Assembly (NCBI GenBank): GCA_963836785.1
Contig: CAWIKW010000024.1
Location: 186,001 to 250,000, forward strand
Source of the DNA: DASQPR01 sp963836785
GTDB taxonomy: Bacteria; Actinomycetota; Actinomycetes; Mycobacteriales; Micromonosporaceae
Length of the DNA stretch: 64,000 nt
Direction: 5' to 3'
Position 1 is the first letter of the stretch, and every line of letters starts with the position of its first letter. A program made the translations under genes and the position numbers. The notes under the pieces are model-generated. The model searched no databases. It saw only the letters and a program-made list of their open reading frames with translations, and was not told the DNA's origin. Positions 56,809 through 64,000 of this stretch are shown here, one piece after another.

Positions 56809-56811
56809 GCA
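56752..56811 (+). repeat. 15-bp repeat at the end of ribD
   Basis: Units GGGTCTGTTGAGCGC, GGGTCTGTTGAGCGT and two diverged copies; the last contains the stop codon. Confidence 0.85.
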
Positions 56812-56829
56812 GGGAAAGGACGCTGACTG

Positions 56830-57504
56830 ATGTTCACCGGCATCGTCGAAGAGTTGGGCGAGATCGCCGAGCTCACCGACCTGGGCGACGCGGCGCGGAT
56901 CGCGGTGCGCGGCAAGACCGTGACGACCGATGCGCGGCATGGCGACTCGATCGCGGTCAACGGCGTGTGTCTGACCGTCGTCGACGTCGACGGTGACACG
57001 TTCACCGCCGATGTCATGGCCGAGACGTTGGCTCGTTCGTCGCTCGGCGCGGTCGCACCCGGCGATCCGGTGAATCTGGAGCGCGCCGCAAAGCTGTCGA
57101 GCCGGCTCGGTGGCCACATCGTGCAGGGTCACGTCGACGGCGTTGGCACGATCGTGGCCCGGGAACCGGCCGAGCACTGGGAGATCGTCACGTTCACGCT
57201 GCCGGCTTCGCTGGAGCGCTACGTCGTGGAGAAGGGCTCGATCACGATCGACGGTGTCTCGCTGACCGTGGCCGCCGTCGGTTCGGCCGAGGCGTCGTCG
57301 TCGCCGGTCGACGCGGCGTCCGTGGGCGGGATCACGTTCTCGGTGAGCTTGATTCCCACGACGCTCGCGTTGACGACGTTGGGCCACAAGGGCATCGGCG
57401 CCCCGGTGAACCTTGAGGTGGACGTGATCGCCAAGTACGTCGAGAAGTTGCTGGGCTCGCGGTCGCAGGGGACCGCTAATGGCGCACCGGAAGGTCGTGA
57501 GTAG
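56830..57504 (+). CDS. ribE: riboflavin synthase alpha chain
   Basis: 224 residues with two lumazine-binding domains: MFTGIVEELGEI and VNGVCLTVVDVDGD (first), GGHIVQGHVDGVG and ITIDGVSLTVAAV (second). Dismutates lumazine to riboflavin. A short Ser/Ala insertion (EASSSPVDAAS) is present. The next gene begins right after the stop. Confidence 0.95.
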   Translation: MFTGIVEELGEIAELTDLGDAARIAVRGKTVTTDARHGDSIAVNGVCLTVVDVDGDTFTADVMAETLARSSLGAVAPGDPVNLERAAKLSSRLGGHIVQGHVDGVGTIVAREPAEHWEIVTFTLPASLERYVVEKGSITIDGVSLTVAAVGSAEASSSPVDAASVGGITFSVSLIPTTLALTTLGHKGIGAPVNLEVDVIAKYVEKLLGSRSQGTANGAPEGRE

Positions 57505-58731
57505 ATGTTCGCACCGATCGAGCAGGCCATCGCGGATATCGCCGCCGGCAAGGCCGTCGTCGTCGTGGACGACAAGGACCGGGAGAACGAGGGCGACCTC
57601 ATTTTCGCCGCCGAACTGGCGACGCCGGAGATGATCGCGTTCATGGTTCGGTACACATCCGGCTACATCTGCGCACCCCTGGCCGCCGAGGAATGCGACC
57701 GGCTCGAGCTTCCGCCGATGTACCACACGAACCAGGACCGGCGTGGCACGGCATATACCGTGACCGTAGACGCGCGGGAAGGCGTGACGACGGGCATTTC
57801 GGCGGCCGACCGCACCCGCACGATCCGCCTGCTCGCCGCACCGGACACCCGGCCGACGGATCTGTCCCGTCCGGGCCACGTCGTACCGTTGCGGGCGAAG
57901 GCCGGTGGCGTGCTGCGACGTCCCGGACACACCGAGGCCGCGGTTGACCTCGCCACGATGGCCGGACTCCGGCCGGCCGGCGTGCTCTGCGAACTCGTCA
58001 ACGACGACGGCAGCATGCAGCGCCTGCCGGACCTCGAGAAGTTCGCCGCCGAGCACGGCCTGACACTGATCTCGATCGCCGACCTGATCGCCTACCGGCG
58101 GCACACCGAGAAGCAGGTCGAGCGCGTCGCCGAGGCGCGGCTGCCGACCGAATACGGCGTGTTCACGGCGTACGGCTACGAGGCGACCCACGACGGCACC
58201 GAACACATCGCGCTCGTCGTGGGCGACATCGGCGACGGCCGGGACGTGCTCGTACGCGTGCACTCCGAATGCCTGACCGGCGACGTCTTCGGATCGGTCC
58301 GCTGCGACTGTGGCCCGCAGCTCCAGGCCGCGCTGCAACGGGTCGCGGCCGAAGGCCGGGGCGTCGTCCTCTACGTGCGCGGGCACGAGGGACGCGGCAT
58401 CGGCCTGCTGCACAAACTCCAGGCGTACCAGCTGCAGGACGAGGGTCGCGACACCGTCGACGCCAACCTCGACCTCGGCCTGCCGGCGGATGCCCGCGAC
58501 TACGGCACCGGCGCGCAGATCCTCTACGACCTCGGCGTGCGCAGCATGCGGCTGCTCACCAACAACCCAGCCAAACGAGCGGGCCTGGAGGGGTACGGAC
58601 TCGAGATCAGCGGCCGCGAGCCGATGCCCGTACGCGTGCACACCGAAAACATGCGCTACCTGCGCACGAAGCGCGACCGGATGGGACACCTGCTCGAAGA
58701 GCTCGACCAGATCGCCGGCGGGACATTGTGA
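57505..58731 (+). CDS. ribBA: 3,4-dihydroxy-2-butanone-4-P synthase / GTP cyclohydrolase II
   Basis: 408 residues. DHBP synthase: VVVVDDKDRENEGDLIFAAE and EGVTTGISAADRTRTI. GTP cyclohydrolase II: VRVHSECLTGDVFGSVRCDC (Cys zinc site), VLYVRGHEGRGIGLLHKL and RSMRLLTNNPAKRAGLEG. Supplies both substrates for the pathway. Confidence 0.96.
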   Translation: MFAPIEQAIADIAAGKAVVVVDDKDRENEGDLIFAAELATPEMIAFMVRYTSGYICAPLAAEECDRLELPPMYHTNQDRRGTAYTVTVDAREGVTTGISAADRTRTIRLLAAPDTRPTDLSRPGHVVPLRAKAGGVLRRPGHTEAAVDLATMAGLRPAGVLCELVNDDGSMQRLPDLEKFAAEHGLTLISIADLIAYRRHTEKQVERVAEARLPTEYGVFTAYGYEATHDGTEHIALVVGDIGDGRDVLVRVHSECLTGDVFGSVRCDCGPQLQAALQRVAAEGRGVVLYVRGHEGRGIGLLHKLQAYQLQDEGRDTVDANLDLGLPADARDYGTGAQILYDLGVRSMRLLTNNPAKRAGLEGYGLEISGREPMPVRVHTENMRYLRTKRDRMGHLLEELDQIAGGTL

Positions 58732-58835
58732 TGTCGGCGTTGGTTGTGATGTCGGCGCTCGATGGGATGCCGGCGCTCGGTGGAATGTCTGCGCTCGGTG
58801 GGATGCCGGCGCTCGGTGGGATGTCGGCGCCCGTG
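58728..58835 (+). repeat. six 18-bp units between ribBA and ribH
   Basis: Units of GGGATGCCGGCGCTCGGT type; the first covers the ribBA stop codon. Confidence 0.9.
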
Positions 58836-58877
58836 GCGCCGTGCGGACCGGATCGACGATTGCGTGGGAAAGGCTAG
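58731..58877 (+). CDS. small repeat ORF coupled between ribBA and ribH
   Basis: 48 codons starting at the ATG of TGATG at the ribBA stop and ending 2 nt before the ribH ATG. The sequence is MSALVVMSALDGMPALGGM, repeats of MPALGG/MSALGG, then a basic end. It is made of 18-bp units (58728-58835). It may be a translated microprotein that couples ribosomes to ribH, or only an open repeat. Confidence 0.4.
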   Translation: MSALVVMSALDGMPALGGMSALGGMPALGGMSAPVAPCGPDRRLRGKG

Positions 58878-58879
58878 AC

Positions 58880-59353
58880 ATGGCCGGCTTTGGCTCTCCG
58901 AACGATTACACCGTCGACGCGACCGGACTGCGCCTCGGCATCGTCGTGACCCGCTGGCACGCGGACCTGACCGAGCAGATGCTGGAACGGGCACTTGCCG
59001 CGGCCAAGGCATGTCACGTCACCGACATCGTGGTCGCGCACGTTTCCGGGTCGGTCGAACTACCGGTCGTGGCGCAAGCGCTCGCCCGGCGATGCGATGC
59101 CGTGGTGGCTCTCGGCGTCGTCATCCGCGGCGACACCGCGCACTTCGACTACGTGTGTCAATCCGTCACCGACGGATTGACGCGCGTCGCCCTCGACGAG
59201 TCGACACCAGTGGCGCACGGGGTACTCACCGTCGACAGCCTCGACCAGGCAATCGATCGGGCCGGGTTGCCGACATCGAGCGAGGACAAGGGCTTCACCG
59301 CGGCGGTTGCCGCGCTCGACGCTGCGCTCGCGATTCGGGCCGTTTCCGCGTGA
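58880..59353 (+). CDS. ribH: 6,7-dimethyl-8-ribityllumazine synthase
   Basis: 157 residues from ATG 58880. LGIVVTRWHADLTEQMLERA, SGSVELPVVAQALA and VVIRGDTAHFDYVCQ (catalytic His). The loop after it and the C-terminal SSEDKGFTAAVAALDA are typical. Penultimate step of riboflavin synthesis. Overlaps the next gene by 4 nt (GTGA). Confidence 0.93.
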   Translation: MAGFGSPNDYTVDATGLRLGIVVTRWHADLTEQMLERALAAAKACHVTDIVVAHVSGSVELPVVAQALARRCDAVVALGVVIRGDTAHFDYVCQSVTDGLTRVALDESTPVAHGVLTVDSLDQAIDRAGLPTSSEDKGFTAAVAALDAALAIRAVSA

Positions 59354-60373
59354 GCCGAGCGGTCGAGGCCACGCCGGAGACCGAATCCCTGGTACGCACT
59401 CTGGTCGCCGATGTCACTGGCCGGCCGGTCCGTTCGGTCGATCGGATGGCGTACGGGCACGGCAGCGTCACGTACCGGGTCGACATGGATGGCGGCGCGG
59501 CGGTGTTCGTGCGGACGAACACTGACCCGGACTTGTACGCCGGCACGCTCGCGAACCTAGATGCGTTGCGTAGCTCTCGGGCTGCCCGTCCCGTCCGTGC
59601 TCCACGCCGACCTGACGCGTTCGCGCTACCCGTTCGCGTACGTCATCACGGACGCCTTTCCCGGTCGGGATCTGGGGTTCGAGCTGGCCGGCATGACCGC
59701 GGCTCAGATGACTCGGCTCGCCGAGCAGATCGTGGGGTTCGAGCGACAGGTATCGGGGCTCCGGCAAGGCTCCGGCTACGGGTTCATGCCGATCGGCGCG
59801 GCGGACGGCCACGGTCGCTGGATCGACGCCGTACGGGCGGATCGCCGGTCGATCCTCGGGCCGGTCGGTCTCAGTGTCGGCGTCGATGGCGATGTCGCTG
59901 TCGATGGCGGTGGTGGCGGCGTCGGCGGCGCTGTCGGTGGCGTCGATCGCGAGTTCGCCGATCTGATCGCGGACCTTCGTCGGGCCATTGATCGATCGTC
60001 GGCGCGTCTCGACGTGATCGAGCCGATCTGTTTTCTCGATGATCTGACGACGAAGAACGTCATCGTGCATGAGGGCATCCTCCGCGGCGTGGTCGACTTC
60101 GATGTCGTCTGTTACGGCGATCCGATGTATTGGCTTGCCCTGACCCAGGTCGCCGTCCTGTCCGATGTGGGATCGGCCGGCCAGTTCTACATCGACGAGC
60201 TGACTCGACTCTGGGCGCCGTCCGCCTTCGAGCAGGCGAATCTCGCGCTCTACAGCGCACTCCACGCGGCCGAGTTCCTGAGATGGCCGGATGACGACCG
60301 GACCGATCGTGCGGCTGCGCGCCGTGACAGGCTGATGCGTGCCGCCCGATCGTGGCTCGCCGCGGCCGTCTAG
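59350..60373 (+). CDS. phosphotransferase (APH-like), one frameshift
   Basis: GTG 59350. The first 73 codons (VRTLVADVTGRPVRSVDRMA, AVFVRTNTDP) and the rest from about 59571 are in different frames; deleting one A from ttgcgtagctctc gives LRALGLPVPSVLHADL in one frame. Then PFAYVITDAFPGRDLGFELA, a Gly/Asp/Val repeat insertion (about 59880-59945), the catalytic-like FLDDLTTKNVIVHEG and VVDFDVVCYGDP. About 340 residues in all. The position after ribH and the coupled start suggest it belongs to the rib transcript. Confidence 0.75.
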
Positions 60374-60611
60374 CGCCGCTGCGGGCCAACACGAAATCGC
60401 CTCACGCGCCCGCGGAGCACGTGTCGCGTGCTTGCCGGAGCTCGTGTGTCGCGTGCTCGCGGAGCTCGCGTCACGCACGCGCGGCGTCGCGAGATTCGCT
60501 CGCCCGTGGGCCTGTGCTGACGTCGCTCCGCATGGGCAGCGTCGGACCCGATCTGCGTTCATCGGGCTCGATTCGAATCGCTAGCAATGGAATCCGTGAC
60601 AGACGCGAAGA

Positions 60612-61875
60612 TCAGTGTCGCGGGTGGTAGGGGTTGCGGCGGGGGCGGCGTTGGGGGTCGAGGTGTGCGGGTGGGATGAACTCGGGTCGGTGGTCGGCGC
60701 CCATTCGAACTATCCATTCGTTTTGGTGGATGAGCCGATGGTGATAAGCTGCACAGCGCGACCCCGTTGTCGCGGTCTGTTCGTCCGCCGTGGGCCCAGA
60801 ATGCGATGTGGTGGATGTGACACCAGCGGCTGGGTCGATCGCAGCCGGGGAAGGCGCAGCCGCCGTCGCGCAGGACGATCGCCGCGCGGGCGGCGCCGGT
60901 GAACGGTCGCCGGGTGCGTGCGAGGTCGATGGGGACGCTGTGTCCGTCCAGCACCGCTGGGAGGATCTGCGCTTCGCATGCGAGGCGACGCGTCGCGGAT
61001 GGGGAGAGCAGCGCGCCGGTGTCGAGCTGGCCGACGGCAACCTCGCGTGTGAGTGCGTCGAAGTCGACGGTGACGTTGAGCTGGGGTGGTGTTCCGCCGG
61101 TGTCGGGTAGGCCACCGGCGGCCAACGCGATGCGGCATACCTCGACGAGGGCGTCGGCGCGGCGGGCCGGTGCGGTGCGTAGGTCGGGGCCGTTGTCGTC
61201 ACGGACTGGTCGGGCTAGCGGTTCGATGGCGGCGGCGACGATGGCGGCGCCTTCGGTGTCGAGGATGCCGCTGATGCGGGTGGCGCCGAGTCCGTCGGGT
61301 GAGAGTGTGAAGCCTCGGCGTTGGCGGGCGTGCCGTTCTTCGCGGTCGAGCTTGTCGCGCAGACGCGCGTCGGCGCGGTCGGGGCTGATGTGGGCGAGTA
61401 CGCGTTCGCCGAGGCGTCGCAGGATCGCCGGTTCGAACTGGGTGGCGTGGTCGATGAGGATCGCCTCGACTTTGTCGACGAGCGCTGGTTCCTCCGGCGC
61501 GATGTCGTCGAGTACGTGGCCGATCGTCAAGGCTTGGGCCGGGTTGACCGTGCCGGAGTCGACCGCGGCGGCGATGGTCGGTCGCTGATCTATGAGTTGC
61601 CCGAGCGCGATCATCCGGCTGGCGTCGGCGGCGGGATGCGAAGGATGTCGCGAAGCCAGGCCACCGTCGTTGCGGCGCCGTCGTCGTGGGGGAGGTCGCG
61701 TGCGGTGGCCTCGTGCACGAGGGCGGCGGCCGCGCCAGCGACCAGTGTCGCGATCGTGTTGCAGCCGTCCGAGTGAGGACCGTAGGTCGTTGGTGGACAT
61801 CGCATACGCCGGCCGGGCCGCGAATGCGGCGACGGCCGAGGCCGCCGTCGGGAGCGGGTCACCCGGCTCATCCAT
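60612..61875 (-). pseudogene. DUF222/HNH endonuclease (13E12-type), three frame breaks
   Basis: Start ATG 61875 (MDEPGDPLPTAASAV). The DUF222 part jumps frame at about 61755 (LQ to TIATLVAGAAAALVHEATAR, DLPHDDGAATTVAWLRDILR), returns near 61640 (ADASRMIALGQLI, VNPAQALTIGHVLDDIAPEE), and the HNH end shifts near 60755: CHIHHIAFWAHGG and DNGVALC in one frame, then AYHHRLIHQNEW in another. Deleting one A (tgcagcttat) fixes the last join. When all three are repaired the gene is a full DUF222-HNH protein of about 420 residues, a multicopy family in actinobacteria. Real decay or sequence error are both possible. Confidence 0.75.
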
Positions 61876-62236
61876 GACCCAAATCTTCGCACGCATGTAC
61901 GACTAAATCTGACCCGCTCAGGCGCCCATTTGTCCCATCTCGCGGATACCGATGCGATCGGCATCCGCCAATGTCACTTGCCTGATGGCATCGTCTACCG
62001 GTCAGCCGCGGTAGGCGGTCTCGCCTCGCTGTCGCTGTCCGGCCATGCGTCACGTGTGCCTTCGCTGGGCATCGGTTCGTGGCAGAAATCGAGACAGCAC
62101 TCCGAAGCAATAAGAGGCGTCAGGCGACGGGCCGCCTCGCGCAAAGTCTCGCGGACTCTGGCCCCGACCGGGCTGCCGCCGGCCACCTGATCAGTCGGCG
62201 TGAAGATGAGCCGACGCGGCGGAGCACGAGACAGGG
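61876..62236. other. gap with a 27-nt palindrome
   Basis: GCGGAT, A, CCGAT, GCG, ATCGG, C, ATCCGC at 61942-61968 (11 of 12 pairs). Otherwise no gene or promoter that I can support. Confidence 0.5.
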
Positions 62237-63120
62237 TCAGCGTCGCCGTGGCGCCAGATGCGCGAGCGCCCGCTGCCACTGGGCATGACGACGAGGTGGC
62301 CGGCACCCGGCACCTGCTCGAAGCGTGCGTCGGGAAGGTTGCGTTGCCACCACTTGCCGTGTCGCGGCCCGGCAATGGGGTCCGCCGAACCGTTGAGCAG
62401 CAACGTCTTCGCTCGGACGTCGGCGACATCGAATCCCCACGGCCGCAGACAGTAGCCGGCCAGATCGGACGCGAGCCCGGTCACGCCCTGCGCAAACGCG
62501 GCGTCGAGCATCGCGGCCAGCCGGTCATAGGCACCGGGCATCGCGAGCGCCTGCGCGTCAGCCTCACCGACGCCGAGCAGCGCGAGTCGGCCATGTGGAT
62601 CCGACTCGGCCAACGCCGTGACGCCAGACAGTTGAGCGGTCAGTGCCGCGTGCACCGCGTCGGCGGGGCGATCGCGGAGCGCATTGAGAGCCGCCCTCTG
62701 CTCGGGCGCGATCCACGGCACGGCTTCGTCGGGTGCTGGGGTCGCGATGACCACAACCCGGTCCACGAGGTCGGGGCGCCGCGCGGCGACGGCGAGTGCG
62801 ACGCGGCCTCCGGCCGACCAGCCGGCGAGCCCGACCGGTCCCGTACCCATCTGGTCGAGAATTTCTGCGAGGTCGTCGGCGACGGTGCCGACGTCGGCCC
62901 ACGACGCGTTGGGCATCGGGTCGGAGCCGCCGTAACCGGGTCGGTCGACGCCGATCAGCGTGACACCCCGGGCCGCGGTCGCTGCCGGGTCAGGGTCGAA
63001 CGCGCCGGCTCCGGGTGCGCTGTGGCAGAACACGACGGTACGGCCGCCCGCCGCGCCCTCGGTCACATGGACGGCGGCTCGGCGGCCGTCGCGGAGCAGG
63101 ATCTCCCGGGTCGACGCCAC
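62237..63120 (-). CDS. alpha/beta hydrolase, 3' frameshift
   Basis: GTVVFCHSAPG-type oxyanion block (RTVVFCHSAPGAGAF), IGVDRPGYGGS and nucleophile elbow LAGWSAGGRVAL (Ser about 103). AGHLVVMP carries the His. The printed frame runs past this into a non-homologous tail ending at 62191. Adding one C to the run after ATG (ccc to cccc at about 62283) gives PQWQRALAHLAPRRR and a stop at 62237, which fits the family end. Substrate unknown. Confidence 0.8.
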
Positions 63121-63247
63121 CGGTTGACTCTCGCACCTACCGCCGACAGTCCCCCGGCCCGGCGGAACTTGCGGATTGGCACGGTGAACCGGTAAACCGA
63201 TGTGCCGTCTGCGGCGTCGTACGAGCGTGGCACCGAGAGTTGCGGAC

Positions 63248-63793
63248 GTGACGTGGGACGGTTGGCCGATGCTGGCCGCCGAGAACGCGACCGGGTGGAC
63301 CGCCGACGAGGCGGTCTCCCGGCTGTTCGCCGCGCACTACCGCTCGCTCGTCCGGCTGGCCACGCTGCTGCTCGCCGATCGCGGCCGGGCCGAGGAGATC
63401 GCCTCGGACGCGTACGTGGAGCTGCACCGCCGTTGGCATCGCCTCGACGACACCGACAAGGCGCTCGCCTACCTGCGTGCCACCGTCGTGAACCGATCCC
63501 GGTCGGCGCTGCGCCACCGCCGGGTCGTGGAGCAGCACGCGGCGAACTCGCGATTCGACGAAACCGTCGCGAGCGCCGAATCCGGTGCGCTTGCCCGCAT
63601 CGGTCACACCGCCATCCTCGCCGAGGTCGCGACGCTGCCGACCCGGCAACGCGAAGCGCTCGTCCTGCGCTACTACGCCGAGCTCTCGGAGGCCGAGATC
63701 GCCGAAGCGATGGGCTGCAGCCGCGGTGCCGTCAAGAGTCACACCGCTCGCGGTCTGGCTGCCCTCCGAGCCCGGATGGAGCGATGGTCATGA
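63248..63793 (+). CDS. SigE-family ECF RNA polymerase sigma factor
   Basis: 181 residues from GTG 63248; GTG 63227 or ATG 63200 are possible longer starts. Region 2: VSRLFAAHYRSLVRLATLLL, IASDAYVELHRRWHRL. Region 4: LPTRQREALVLRYYAELSEA, EIAEAMGCSRGAVKSHTARG. This is the SigE/SigM-like group typical of actinobacteria. Overlaps the next gene by 4 nt. Confidence 0.88.
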   Translation: MTWDGWPMLAAENATGWTADEAVSRLFAAHYRSLVRLATLLLADRGRAEEIASDAYVELHRRWHRLDDTDKALAYLRATVVNRSRSALRHRRVVEQHAANSRFDETVASAESGALARIGHTAILAEVATLPTRQREALVLRYYAELSEAEIAEAMGCSRGAVKSHTARGLAALRARMERWS

Positions 63794-64000
63794 CCAACGA
63801 CCGGGACCGTTCCAACCCCGCCGACGTCGAGAGCGCGCTCCGCGATGCGTTCGAGCGCCGGGCCGCCGCCGTCGACATCGCTCCCGACGCCCTCGGTGAT
63901 ATCCGGCGACGGATCGCCGCTCGGCGCCGCTGGTGGCGACTGTCCGCCTTACGTACCCGAGGAGTAGCCATGATCAGCATGAGTACGGCGGTCGCGGCGA
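63790..64000 (+). CDS. N-terminus of a probable sigma-linked membrane protein (partial)
   Basis: Runs off the window after 70 codons. VESALRDAFERRAAAVDIAP, then a basic stretch (RRRIAARRRWWRLSALRTR) before what may become a membrane helix. Position after a sigma factor and the stop-positively-charged-helix plan suggest an anti-sigma or associated membrane protein. ATGA overlap with the sigma gene. Confidence 0.6.
   Translation, partial: MTNDRDRSNPADVESALRDAFERRAAAVDIAPDALGDIRRRIAARRRWWRLSALRTRGVAMISMSTAVAA

Overview
This window comes from a high-GC actinobacterium. The evidence is the set of lineage-typical genes: bldD, the actinobacterial integration host factor (mihF), a helicase-less PriA, a DUF222/HNH (13E12-type) gene, a PknB-type kinase and an unlinked roadblock protein. 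The order aroB-aroQ-efp-nusB-bldD-pyrR-B-C-carA-carB-pyrD-pyrF-mihF-gmk-rpoZ-coaBC-metK-priA-fmt-rsmB-rpe-rib is the conserved Streptomyces/Frankia-type arrangement. I cannot fix the genus from the sequence.

Region 1 (1-22,500) is accessory or lineage-specific. It holds the end of a membrane Ser/Thr kinase, a flavin reductase, a truncated P-loop kinase remnant, an RDD membrane protein with a repeat-bearing partner, an M55 D-aminopeptidase, an ArsR-SRPBCC pair with a clear promoter and operator, an MFS exporter with its ArsR-like regulator behind an array of 14-bp repeats, a DNA-binding/hydrolase pair, SDR-amidase with a TetR regulator, a pair of paralogous unknown proteins (one membrane anchored, one very acidic), a DksA-like zinc protein, a probable ornithine-lipid pair (GNAT acyltransferase plus PlsC), a double GNAT protein, an alpha-methylacyl-CoA racemase and a roadblock protein.

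Region 2 (22,500-45,700) is the conserved core: shikimate genes (aroB, aroQ), efp, nusB, then a 774-nt non-coding stretch full of hairpin repeats, then bldD. The pyrimidine operon follows (PyrR-type leader, pyrR, pyrB, pyrC, carA, carB, pyrD, pyrF, with overlapping or touching genes), then mihF, gmk, rpoZ, coaBC, metK and priA. Region 3 (45,700-59,400) has a P450 and a muralytic-type lipoprotein set between priA and def-fmt-rsmB-rpe, then a receiver-GGDEF-like protein, cutA, and the FMN-riboswitch-controlled riboflavin operon ribD-ribE-ribBA-ribH. Region 4 (59,350-64,000) has a phosphotransferase, a broken HNH gene, an alpha/beta hydrolase, and a SigE-like sigma factor with the start of a probable partner.

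Two window-wide traits stand out. First, about eight single-base frame breaks occur in otherwise intact genes (kinase, pyrB, lipoprotein, phosphotransferase, three in the HNH gene, hydrolase). Most insertions are repaired by deleting one A, and two losses look like shortened G or C runs, so I suspect sequence error for most of them. Second, short tandem repeats of 14, 15 or 18 bp sit again and again at gene ends and junctions, in frame where coding, and in two intergenic gaps as open reading frames coupled to the neighbouring genes. The most unusual stretch is the hairpin-repeat block between nusB and bldD.
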